DNA from: CAWGYT01 sp963826795
GTDB taxonomy: Bacteria > Planctomycetota > Planctomycetia > Pirellulales > Pirellulaceae
Direction of reading: 5' to 3'
Length of the DNA stretch: 64,000 bases
Assembly (NCBI GenBank): GCA_963826795.1
Contig: CAWGYT010000003.1
Span: 124,001-188,000 of the forward strand
The first letter of the stretch is position 1, and the number at the start of each line of letters is the position of its first letter. The notes below the pieces were generated by a model. It worked only from the letters and a program-made list of their open reading frames with translations, did not search any database and was not told the origin of the DNA. Below, piece by piece: positions 19,360-27,177 of the stretch. The translations under genes were made by a program, and so were the position numbers.

Positions 19360-21198
19360 TCAATTCGCCCCGCCGGAGGGCGGCCCTGCCGGGCGGCCCG
19401 GACCGCCGGGGCGATCCGCTGCCGGTCCACCGGGACCGCCACCCGACGGGAACTGCTGACGCATTTTTTCCAGGTCGGAACTGTCGATGAATCCGTCTCC
19501 GTCGGTGTCCATCATGTCAAACCGTTCCCGCATCGGCTCGGGGGCCTCCTCCCGGCTGACCTTGCCGTCTTTGTCGGTATCGAACTGCATCAGGTTGCCG
19601 CCGCGCGGACGACCCCCGCCCGCGTTGCCGCCCGCCTCGGGCGAGCCACCGGCGGCGCGAGGACCTTCGGCGCCGAAGGGCGCGCCCACGCCAATCGGCG
19701 GCGAGGTCGCTTCGCCGAACCGTTCCTTGACATTCACGGCCTCGTCCTGTGCCTCCTCCAATGTCGCCCGGGCCTCGGCGACAACGGCACGAGGATTGAG
19801 CAGAACCTCTTCCTCCGCGACGAGTCCCTCTTTGACCTCAATAAATTGATCGTTGCTCGCCCCCACCACGATTGGTCGCTTCGTGTAGCCCTCGGGGGTC
19901 ACGACCCAGCAAAAGAAGTTGCCCTTTTGTTCCACCACGGACGCGACCGGCAGGCTGAGCGCGTCGGTCAGATGGGCCACCAGGATCTCGACCTCCGCCG
20001 TCATCCCGGGACGCAGCCCTTCCGGCTGGCCGTCGATCCGCACGATCGTCGCGTACTCTTTGACATTGGCAGAGAACCAACCTGACGGCTCGGGTTGGTT
20101 CGCGATCGTCGTGACGGTCCCGGTCATCTCGCGATCGAGGATTCGGATCCGCGCCCGCATGCCGGGCTTCATCTGTTCCACCTTCGACTCGTGGACGTTC
20201 ACCTTGACCTGCATTTTGGTCAGGTCCGGCAGGCGCAGAATCGTTTGACGCTCGCGCACCGCCGCCCCCTCCTCGACCGAGGCCTGTTGTTGGCCGAAGC
20301 GACCCCCGCTTTCGTTCGCGTAGACGACCATCCCATCCTGATTGGCCGTGATCGTGCACTGAGCGATTTGCGACTCGAGCCGCTTCAGCCGAGCCTCTTC
20401 CAAATCGAAGGAGGACTTTTCGGAGTTCATCTGAGCCTCGGCCGTGTCCCGCAGGCTCTCCAGTTCCTGCAACGTCTTGACCTTCGTGAAGTCGACCAGG
20501 ACCGCCTTGGCCGTGCGAGCCGAGTCAAGCTCCAAGTTGGCCCGTGCCACTGAAAACCGCTGGCCCTCCAGCTCTAGACTGCTGACGTAACCCTTGCGAA
20601 ACATCCGCTCGGCGTGCTCCAGCGAATTCTGGGCACTGCGGAGGTTTTCCATCGCGATCGTAATCAGCGCCTCGGCGTCCTGAATCAGCTGCTTGTAAGT
20701 GCCCTCTATGTATTCGCGGACAGACAGTTTGGCGACTTCGTAATTTTTTTCGGCCTGGATCTTCGCCGACCGCGCCTTCTCGTAGGCGATCCGCTGCGTG
20801 TTGATCTGCTCGTCGAGGGCCGCCGTGTCAAGTTCAACCAACTTATCACCGGCCTTGACGGTCGAGCCATCCGGGACGATCCACAAAATCGAGCTCCCGC
20901 CGGCGACTTGGCACTTCATTTCCAGATTGCTGGCGCTTTCGACATTGCCGTCCTCGGTCACCGTCACCAGCAGCTCGCCGGGAATCACCGTGTGCGTAAA
21001 GACGGACTCGCGCTTCCGCGAAGAAAGGCGATCCAAATACTGCCCTGATCCCCAAACGGCCGCAGAAAGCAGCCCCAACAAAGTCACCAACAGAAAGAAC
21101 TTGCCAACGAAGTTCGACTTCCGCGAGCTGGAAGGGACCCCCTCACGGCTGGACGTTTTCGCTGGCGCAGAACGGCTGTCGGATACCTTTGTTGACAT
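19360..21198 (-). CDS. HlyD-family efflux adaptor with C-terminal EF-hand pair
   Basis: A 612-residue protein from the ATG at 21198 (MSTKVSDSRSAPAKTSS); the 58 upstream in-frame codons are unlike the family. One TM anchor (KFFLLVTLLGLLSAAVW) is followed by a barrel-sandwich hybrid half, a long coiled-coil alpha hairpin (about residues 100-270) and the second half with IAQCTITANQDGMVVYANES, then a MacA-like beta domain. After about residue 530 a Gly/Pro-rich linker leads to two calcium-binding loops, DTDKDGKVSREE and DTDGDGFIDSSD, and a Gly/Pro-rich end. Adaptors link inner-membrane permeases to TolC-like channels. The EF-hand tail is an unusual addition. Partner permease lies directly downstream. 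Confidence 0.88.
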   Translation of the reverse strand: MSTKVSDSRSAPAKTSSREGVPSSSRKSNFVGKFFLLVTLLGLLSAAVWGSGQYLDRLSSRKRESVFTHTVIPGELLVTVTEDGNVESASNLEMKCQVAGGSSILWIVPDGSTVKAGDKLVELDTAALDEQINTQRIAYEKARSAKIQAEKNYEVAKLSVREYIEGTYKQLIQDAEALITIAMENLRSAQNSLEHAERMFRKGYVSSLELEGQRFSVARANLELDSARTAKAVLVDFTKVKTLQELESLRDTAEAQMNSEKSSFDLEEARLKRLESQIAQCTITANQDGMVVYANESGGRFGQQQASVEEGAAVRERQTILRLPDLTKMQVKVNVHESKVEQMKPGMRARIRILDREMTGTVTTIANQPEPSGWFSANVKEYATIVRIDGQPEGLRPGMTAEVEILVAHLTDALSLPVASVVEQKGNFFCWVVTPEGYTKRPIVVGASNDQFIEVKEGLVAEEEVLLNPRAVVAEARATLEEAQDEAVNVKERFGEATSPPIGVGAPFGAEGPRAAGGSPEAGGNAGGGRPRGGNLMQFDTDKDGKVSREEAPEPMRERFDMMDTDGDGFIDSSDLEKMRQQFPSGGGPGGPAADRPGGPGRPAGPPSGGAN

Positions 21199-21521
21199 CA
21201 ATTGACCCCCGGGGAAGATAAAGTCGCTCGGACCGCGTCGTCGACTATTATAGCCAGCAAAGCTGCGGCCGGCGATCGCCAAGCTGGAGCGAGAAGAACC
21301 CCGGATGGTTGAAGAGGTTTCGCAAACGGGCGAACAAGCCCATGCGTGACCGCGAATCCCTGGGCGAAGCAATCGGGTGCGGGATGACGATCTCGTCGAT
21401 CAGAATCCCAGACGGACGAACGCCCGTCAGCTCACTGGCACAACGGCGTTGGGATCGACGCTGCTTGGTTGCGGCGTCAAGCCCAGCCGGCTGTTGGGCC
21501 CCTCATCCGGCCTGCGGCCAG

Positions 21522-21600
21522 CTTCTCCCGCTCGGGGAGAAGGGACGTGGGGCAGTCCCGAATCGGGGGAGAACGGCCACCTTCTCCCGAGCGGGGAGTA
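21522..21600. repeat. Pair of CTTCTCCC hairpins
   Basis: Two hairpins of the same family lie about 60 bases apart: CTTCTCCC-GCTC-GGGGAGAAG and CTTCTCCCGAGCGGGGAGTA. They resemble short REP-type intergenic palindromes. The adjacent stretch 21199-21521 shows no supported gene. Confidence 0.65.
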
Positions 21601-21754
21601 GGGACGTCGAATAGTCCTGCGGCCACGGCATTGGAAGCTCACACCCAATTGCTCCCATCGCAGGCTGCCAGAGATCCTGAACATCAAAGACAAAACAGTA
21701 GACAAAACAGTAGACCCCAGCGTTGCAGAAAAACTGCTTTGTGGCCAAGCCTTC

Positions 21755-21831
21755 GGGAGGGCGAAGCTCCTGCTGAGCCTTCTTTGACAGCGTCTTCCGC
21801 TCCTGCGGCTCGGCAGGAGCCTCGCCCTCCC
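21755..21831. repeat. 77-bp palindromic element (GEAPAEP-type), copy 2
   Basis: The left arm GGGAGGGCGAAGCTCCTGCT (continuing GAGCC) pairs with the right arm GCAGGAGCCTCGCCCTCCC at the far end, with only a couple of mismatches. The core is TTCTTTGACAGCGTCTTCCG. It is the same family as 6767-6846. Frames through it give GEAPAEPSL and QEPRPPG strings that are not genes. Confidence 0.8.
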
Positions 21832-22014
21832 GGTGCGCCTGGATCTCACCGGATGTGAGATCCAGCAACAAGCGATGGCAAGTTCGAAGACCCCTGGTTT
21901 TCTCCAAAACAGTAGACTGTCTTCCAAAACAGTAACAGTAGAAAACAGTAGACTGTCTTCAAAACAGTCGGAGTGTTCGCCTTGGTTTGTTGTAGACCGT
22001 CTGGAGTGTTCGCC

Positions 22015-22218
22015 GTCCAGCTCGCCGCCGCGATCCGCACCCGCAGCCAAGCTGGTGTCACCCCTCTGCCCCCACCGAGCTTGCTCGGTGGTCTTGCTGA
22101 TTCTGCACTACAGTCGAGCCGCCGAACTCCGCAGCCCCCTCCGAGCTTGTCTCGGTGGTGCTGTTGATTCCGCACTAGGCAGGCGAGGCGCCCGACGTTC
22201 CCGCTGTCTCCACCGAGC
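22015..22218 (+). repeat. 291-bp interspersed module, copy 1 (3' truncated)
   Basis: Begins GTCCAGCTCGCCGCCGCGAT and contains the near-palindrome CCACCGAGCTTGCTCGGTGG followed by TCTTGCTGATTCTGCACTA. It breaks off after CCACCGAGC at 22218, losing the last third that is present in copies 2-6. Confidence 0.85.
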
Positions 22219-22543
22219 GGGGACAACTAGACGGTCTACGTCACGGGGACAATCTCAGACGGTCTATACTTCCGCTCAATCTCAGACGGTCTACTTCCGC
22301 TGGCGGGGACAATCTCAGACGGTCTATTCTTCCGCTGGCGACGTCGGACGGTCGAGGTGCGAATGACGGCCGCTTGCGGTATCGGGAGGGAATCGCTTGC
22401 CGCGATGTGCGGTCGAAGGCAGGATGGGCGGCGAGGCGAGGCGAGGCGACGATCGCAGGGTCAAGTCGACAAAACAGTAGACTGTCTTCAAAACAGTCGG
22501 AGTTTTCGCCTTGGTTTGTTGTAGACCGTCTGGAGTGTTCGCC

Positions 22544-22834
22544 GTCCAGCTCGCCGCCGCGATCCGCACCCGCAGCCAAGCTGGTGTCACCCCTCTGCCC
22601 CCACCGAGCTTGCTCGGTGGTCTTGCTGATTCTGCACTACCAGTCGAGCCGCCGAACTCCGCAGCCCCCTCCGAGCTTGTCTCGGTGGTGCTGTTGATTC
22701 TGCACTAGGCAGGCGAGGCGCCCACGTTCCCGCTGTCTCCACCGAGCAAGCTCGGCGGAGGACCACCGCGGTGCGTTTCGGCGGTAGTGCAGAATCAGCA
22801 ATCCGGCCGAGCAAGCTCGACCGGGCTAGAAAGA
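22544..22834 (+). repeat. 291-bp interspersed module, copy 2
   Basis: Full-length copy. It holds four short hairpins built on CCGAGC...GCTCGG, two direct copies of GATTCTGCACTA and, near its end, the reverse complement TAGTGCAGAATC, so the module is itself partly palindromic. It ends GACCGGGCTAGAAAGA. Confidence 0.88.
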
Positions 22835-22903
22835 TCCAAGAAAGATCCAGACGGTCTACTCACCCAGAAAGATCCAGACCAGAAAGATCCAGACGAAAGT
22901 TCC

Positions 22904-22990
22904 AGACGGTCTACTCACCGGTTGTTCGGGGGTTTCCGGACGACAAGTCCATCCGCACCAGGCGACGCGGGTTTGTCTGCGTTAAGTCGA
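22904..22990 (+). repeat. 87-bp tail module, copy A
   Basis: Starts AGACGGTCTACTCACCGGTT and ends TTTGTCTGCGTTAAGTCGA. It recurs with about two differences at 26727-26813, in both cases downstream of a 291-bp module. Confidence 0.88.
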
Positions 22991-23109
22991 AACGTCGCCC
23001 GGCAAGCCGAGATCGGAGTTGCACGGAGAGTTGCGGCGGACGTGTGGAGCAAGATACTGCCTGTCGGTCAAGGAGGTCGCCTGCTTGCCAGGCGTTGTCT
23101 CATGCCGAG

Positions 23110-23278
23110 TTGATCGGGACAAAACAGTAGACTGTCTTCAATGGCGTCGTAGACCGTCTGGAGTTTTCTGGAGTTTTCTGTCTCGATCGGTTTGTTGTAG
23201 ACCGTCTGGAGTTTTCTTTCCTCTGCTGGAGTTTTCGCTGTTGTAGACCGTCTGGAGTTTTCATAGTCTGGAGTTTTC
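23110..23278 (+). repeat. Array of GTAGACCGTCTGGAGTTTTC units
   Basis: Three full 20-bp units GTAGACCGTCTGGAGTTTTC at 23147, 23195 and 23241 are interleaved with partial TGGAGTTTTC half-units and spacers of unequal length. The core AGACCGTCT is palindromic apart from its central base. Confidence 0.85.
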
Positions 23279-23398
23279 AGGCTGGCGGCGTTTATTGCCG
23301 CTGGCCTATTCTCGCGCTCGTCGCTCCTCGCAGGTCGCGTATTCACATGTCGAAAGGCCGCGTCAAGGCACGAGACACCGACGAGCCGCCGTCGTGTA
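23279..23398 (+). repeat. 120-bp module M, copy A
   Basis: Starts with the hairpin AGGCTGGCGGC-GTTTATT-GCCGCTGGCCT and ends just before a 291-bp module. It is nearly identical to 25914-26033, where the hairpin sits downstream of a PEP-CTERM gene and looks like its terminator. This copy has no gene in front of it, which suggests a duplicated gene 3' end. Confidence 0.88.
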
Positions 23399-23689
23399 GT
23401 CCAGCTCGCCGCCGCGATCCGCACCCGCAGCCACGCTGGTGTCACCCCTCTGCCCCCACCGAGCTTGCTCGGTGGTCTTGCTGATTCTGCACTACCATCG
23501 AGCCGCCGAACTCCGCAGCCCCCTCCGAGCTTGTCTCGGTGGTGCTGTTGATTCTGCACTAGGCAGACGAGGCGCCCACGTTCCCGCTGTCTCCACCGAG
23601 CAAGCTCGGCGGAGGACCACCGCGTTGCGTTTCGGCGGTAGTGCAGAATCAGCAATCCGGCCGAGCAAGCTCGACCGGGCTAGAAAGAC
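23399..23689 (+). repeat. 291-bp interspersed module, copy 3
   Basis: Full-length copy directly joined to the 120-bp module. It differs from copy 2 at a few positions (for example CCACGCTGG for CCAAGCTGG). It is followed by AAAACAGTAGACTGTCTTCA motifs. Confidence 0.88.
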
Positions 23690-23833
23690 AAAACAGTAAA
23701 GACAAAACAGTAGACTGTCTTCAATAGAGTCGGAGTGTTCGCCTTGGTTTGTTGTAGACCGTCTCGAGTTTTCGTCTCGAGTTTTCGCCGTAGACCGTCT
23801 GGAGTTTTCGTCTCGAGTTTTCGCCGTCGTGTA

Positions 23834-24124
23834 GTCCAGCTCGCCGCCGCGATCCGCACCCGCAGCCACGCTGGTGTCACCCCTCTGCCCCCACCGAGCT
23901 TGCTCGGTGGTCTTGCTGATTCTGCACTACAGTCGAGCCGCCGAACTCCGCAGCCCCCTCCGAGCTTGTCTCGGTGGTGCTGTTGATTCCGCACTAGGCA
24001 GGCGAGGCGCCCACGTTCCCGCTGTCTCCACCGAGCAAGCTCGGCGGAGGACCACCGCGGTGCGTTTCGGCGGTAGTGCAGAATCAGCAATTCGGCCGAG
24101 CAAGCTCGACCGGGCTAGAAAGAC
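23834..24124 (+). repeat. 291-bp interspersed module, copy 4
   Basis: Full-length copy separated from copy 3 by a linker of about 145 bp holding AGACTGTCT and GTAGACCGTCT motifs. A further array of three GTAGACCGTCTCGAGTTTTC-type units follows at 24175-24255. Confidence 0.88.
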
Positions 24125-24255
24125 AAAACAGTAGAGTGTCTTCAATAGAGTCGGCGTGTTCGCCTTGGTTTGTTGTAGACCGTCTCGAGTTTTCGTCCTC
24201 TTGTAGACCGTCTCGAGTTTTCTCGTCTCTGTTGTAGACCGTCTCGAGTTTTCGC

Positions 24256-24507
24256 CACAAAGCGCCGCCCATGAGGAGTGCCGTGAGACGCGAGGCCGCC
24301 GTGCTTTCCGAGACGATAGACCCGCATTCCGTATTTTTCAGACATTCGTCACGAAATGAATTGCACCCGCCGCGGAAAGGCGTAGAACGCGGGCACTGGG
24401 ACCTCTGCGTTTGCCGTCTGGTCCTTTTTTGGCAGCACAGTGAGTGGTGCAGCGATGTGGCTATCACAGACGAAAGGTCCGTCGTTCGCAAGGCGGACTG
24501 AACGAAA
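24256..24507. other. Unique spacer before exported-protein gene
   Basis: About 250 bases without repeats or a supported gene. It presumably carries the promoter of the gene at 24508. The T-rich stretch TCCTTTTTTGGCAG lies about 80 bases upstream of the start; no clear -35/-10 pair was identified. Confidence 0.4.
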
Positions 24508-24915
24508 ATGAGACGCAACCTATGCCTCATGATCGCAGGCGTGGCCCTAGCCGAATGCCTCGGTGCGCCGACGTCCGCCAGCATCGTCGTGCAGATCGAG
24601 TTCCGGATTGATCCTCGGCCGGCCGACACGGGTTGCTCGAGTCAGTCCGCCTCGTTGCCATCCCCGGGCGATCGAAGTGACAGCCCCGAACGGCCTTCGC
24701 TGGGGAAGGGCGACGCGTCCGGCATGTCCTCCGACGGCGATCAAGTTCTTCAGCAGACGCCCACCTCGGCGGCAACCGCCGAGAGCTTCCTCTGGAAACC
24801 CGCTGTTGGTGACCAGGAATTCTCGTTCCGTTATCTCGTCATCTACCCCAACCCGCCCGGCGAGGGTCCTCAGCGACCACCGAAGGCGTTCGTGGTGAGC
24901 ACGTTCGCTGACTAA
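24508..24915 (+). CDS. Short exported protein of unknown function
   Basis: 135 residues. The N-terminus MRRNLCLMIAGVALAECLGA resembles a signal peptide with cleavage near TSA-S. The mature part is polar, Ser/Pro-rich and without recognisable domains; it ends GEGPQRPPKAFVVSTFAD. It lies just upstream of the PEP-CTERM-type gene on the same strand (gap about 50 bases), so the two may be co-expressed and the product may be surface-associated. Both genes sit as an island between blocks of the composite repeat. A real gene is likely but not certain given its low complexity. Confidence 0.5.
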   Translation: MRRNLCLMIAGVALAECLGAPTSASIVVQIEFRIDPRPADTGCSSQSASLPSPGDRSDSPERPSLGKGDASGMSSDGDQVLQQTPTSAATAESFLWKPAVGDQEFSFRYLVIYPNPPGEGPQRPPKAFVVSTFAD

Positions 24916-24968
24916 CTGATTAGTCTTTCGGCTTCCGGTCAGGATAAAGAGTGAAAAGGAAAAAGAAG

Positions 24969-25880
24969 ATGACAAAACTTACAACTCGATTGACGGTGGT
25001 AATTGGATTAGCGATAGCAGGAGCCTGCCAGCCAGTCTGTGCAAGCATGGTCTTCGACATCAACCAACAGACAACGGGGTTTGTCGATGGGCTTTCCGGA
25101 GCCAGTGAGTTCGGCCTAACCGATGGAACTCCGGGGGGCAGTGTATGCCCACTCTGTGACTCGGTCGTGAATTTTGCAACGTACGCCAATCCAACTATGG
25201 CGGATTGGGCTGACTGCACTGGGAGTCAACCCCATCGGTGTCGGTCAAACGTCCCCAGGGATGACGCCAGGCGTGGATACGAATGCCAAGTGGGTGTTTT
25301 TCTACCAGATTCAAAACACAAATCCTCTGGGTGGCACAAACGCTGTTCTGGAGAATTTCAACGTGACGAAGGGAAGTACAACCGGCGACCCGATTGACGT
25401 GCAGCCGTACAACTCGGCTGGATACATCGATGGCTGGGGCATTGCCCCATTCAGTGCAACTCCCGGGCTGGACGTCGCCAAATGACTGGGTACCAGCTCT
25501 CAGCTGAAGCCAAGGACATTACTCTCGGCAGAGGCGAAATAGCTCCGACGACTGCGTTTGGGACGCTACTAAGCGGCCCATCTCCGATTGCAAGCGTCTC
25601 GGTGCGGGCCGGGCAAGTCGCATACGCTGGAGCACTGTTTCAGTTTGACCCTGGTATGGAGGGTGTGATCCCACCGGACGCGTATTCAGATCTACTCATC
25701 CTCACGTCCAACGACCGATACGCCGGGATTGTCTGGGCGGAAACTGAGTCGCCCGGTGGCTTCGGTGCGGCGGGCGATGTGGCGGGAATCAAGAATGTTG
25801 CTATTCCTGAGGCATCGAGTATCGCCATTTGGTCGCTGCTTGGCCTTGCCGGGTTTGGATTCGGCCGGTTTCGCAACTAG
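24969..25880 (+). pseudogene. PEP-CTERM sorting domain protein, broken by two frameshifts
   Basis: Frame 1 starts MTKLTTRLTVVIGLAIAGAC (signal peptide; an in-frame GTG lies at 24951) and is sensible to about TYANPTMA (25200). A second frame continues as RIGLTALGVNPIGVGQTSPG to LDVAK at 25482. A third frame from 25482 reads MTGYQLSAEAKDITLGRGE to the end. The C-terminus is VAIPEASSIAIWSLLGLAGF plus GFGRFRN, a PEP-CTERM-like tripartite signal (PEA instead of PEP, hydrophobic helix, basic end) processed by exosortase. The whole would be about 300 residues, the usual size. The ATG/TGA overlap at 25482 is best read as a frameshift rather than coupled genes. Possibly a sequencing artefact. Confidence 0.7.
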
Positions 25881-25913
25881 GCTGACCGAGCGGTCGAATC
25901 GTATGAACGAACC

Positions 25914-25946
25914 AGGCCGGCGGCGTTTATTGCCGCTGGCCTGTTC
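25914..25946 (+). terminator. Hairpin downstream of the PEP-CTERM gene
   Basis: AGGCCGGCGGC-GTTTATT-GCCGCTGGCCT forms an 11-bp stem with one G-U pair, followed by GTTCTT. It lies 34 bases after the stop at 25880, consistent with a transcription terminator. It is also the first part of the duplicated 120-bp module. Confidence 0.55.
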
Positions 25947-26033
25947 TTGCGCTCGTCGCTCCTCGCAGGTCGCGTATTCACATGTCGAAAGGCCGCGTCA
26001 AGGCACGAGACACCGACGAGCCGGCGTCGTGTA
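25914..26033 (+). repeat. 120-bp module M, copy B
   Basis: Second copy of 23279-23398. It starts with the terminator-like hairpin of the PEP-CTERM gene and runs through CGCGTATTCACATGTCGAAA to the first base of 291-bp module copy 5. Confidence 0.88.
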
Positions 26034-26325
26034 GTCCAGCTCGCCGCCGCGATCCGCACCCGCAGCCAAGCTGGTGTCACCCCTCTGCCCCCACCGAGCT
26101 TGCTCGGTGGTCTTGCTGATTCTGCACTACCAGTCGAGCCGCCGAACTCCGCAGCCCCCTCCGAGCTTGTCTCGGTGGTGCTGTTGATTCTGCACTAGGC
26201 AGGCGAGGCGCCCACGTTCCCGCTGTCTCCACCGAGCAAGCTCGGCGGAGGACCACCGCGTTGCGTTTCGGCGGTAGTGCAGAATCAGCAGATCCGGCCG
26301 AGCAAGCTCGACCGGGCTAGAAAGA
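26034..26325 (+). repeat. 291-bp interspersed module, copy 5
   Basis: Full-length copy in the right-hand composite unit, with one extra base near its end (AGCAGATCCGG). It is followed by an AGACTGTCT motif in AAACAGAAGACTGTCTTCAA. Confidence 0.88.
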
Positions 26326-26408
26326 CAAAAACAGAAGACTGTCTTCAATAGAGTCGGAGTGTTCGCCTTGGTTTGTTGTAGACCGTCTCGAGTTTTCGCC
26401 GTCGTGTA

Positions 26409-26699
26409 GTCCAGCTCGCCGCCGCGATCCGCACCCGCAGCCAAGCTGGTGTCACCCCTCTGCCCCCACCGAGCTTGCTCGGTGGTCTTGCTGATTCTGC
26501 ACTACAGTCGAGCCGCCGAACTCCGCAGCCCCCTCCGAGCTTGTCTCGGTGGTGCTGTTGATTCTGCACTAGGCAGGCGAGGCGCCCACGTTCCCGCTGT
26601 CTCCACCGAGCAAGCTCGGCGGAGGACCACCGCGGTGCGTTTCGGCGGTAGTGCAGAATCAGCAATCCGGCCGAGCAAGCTCGACCGGGCTAGAAAGAT
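26409..26699 (+). repeat. 291-bp interspersed module, copy 6
   Basis: Full-length copy, separated from copy 5 by an 83-bp linker carrying GTAGACCGTCTCGAGTTTTC. The following bases contain GATCCAGACGGTCTACTCAC leading into the tail module. Confidence 0.88.
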
Positions 26700-26726
26700 T
26701 CAGACGAAAGATCCAAAGAAAGATCC

Positions 26727-26813
26727 AGACGGTCTACTCACCGGTTGTTCGGGGGTTTCCGGACGACAAGTCCATCCGCAGCAGGCGACGCGGGTTTGTC
26801 TGCGTTGAGTCGA
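26727..26813 (+). repeat. 87-bp tail module, copy B
   Basis: Matches 22904-22990 almost base for base (ACCAGG there, AGCAGG here; TTAAGT there, TTGAGT here). It closes the third composite unit before the last palindrome array. Confidence 0.88.
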
Positions 26814-27000
26814 GACAAGACAGTCGACTGTCTTGGTTTGTTGTAGACCGTCTGGTGTTTTCGTGAGACCGTCTGGAGTTTTCTTTGTCGGTGTTTTCTC
26901 TGTGTTGTAGACCGTCTGGAGTTTTCTTTGGAGTTTTCTTGTTGTAGACCGTCTGGAGTTTTCGTCTGGAGTTTTCTGGAGTTTTCTTGGAGTTTCCGGC
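26814..27000 (+). repeat. Right-hand palindrome array
   Basis: Contains CAGTCGACTGTCTTGG and then GTAGACCGTCTGG(A/T)GTTTTC units at about 26845, 26908 and 26945, with partial TGGAGTTTTC units between. It marks the right end of the repeat region; unique sequence resumes after 27000. Confidence 0.82.
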
Positions 27001-27177
27001 ACACTGGTTGGCATGCTCTTTGCCTTCGCGCTCTACCGACGAGGTTCCGTATGCGAGGCGGTTCTGGCTCATGCCACAACTAACGCCCTGGTCGCTGCCT
27101 ACGTGCTGTTCACAGGCACTTGGTCATTGTGGGCTTAGCGCGGCCTTTTTGCGATCTCGAGAGGACACAGGACCAAC

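Larger units (their letters stand above)
21900..23278. repeat. Composite repeat unit 1 (modules 1 and 2, 87-bp tail, palindrome array)
   Basis: The first of three roughly 1-kb higher-order units. Order: AGACTGTCT/GTAGACCGTCT motifs, 291-bp module copy 1 (truncated), a linker with four AGACGGTCTA motifs, module copy 2, the 87-bp tail 22904-22990, a stretch of about 120 bp of unique sequence, then an array of GTAGACCGTCTGGAGTTTTC units at 23110-23278. Open frames across it (for example 22241-22579) are artefacts of the repeats. No protein-coding gene is supported. Confidence 0.8.

Noticed and set aside
22241..24145. Numerous open frames of 60-195 codons encoding strings like NQQHHRDKLGGG
   Set aside because: They arise from reading the 291-bp module in various frames, recur in every copy on both strands and have no ribosome binding sites.
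25482..25485. ATGA overlap read as translational coupling of two separate genes
   Set aside because: The downstream product lacks its own signal peptide and carries only the C-terminal half plus PEP-CTERM, so a frameshift in one gene is simpler.
21900..27000. CRISPR array interpretation of the repeated GTAGACCGTCT units
   Set aside because: Spacing is irregular, the repeats occur in both orientations, the intervening DNA is itself repeated, and no cas gene lies nearby.
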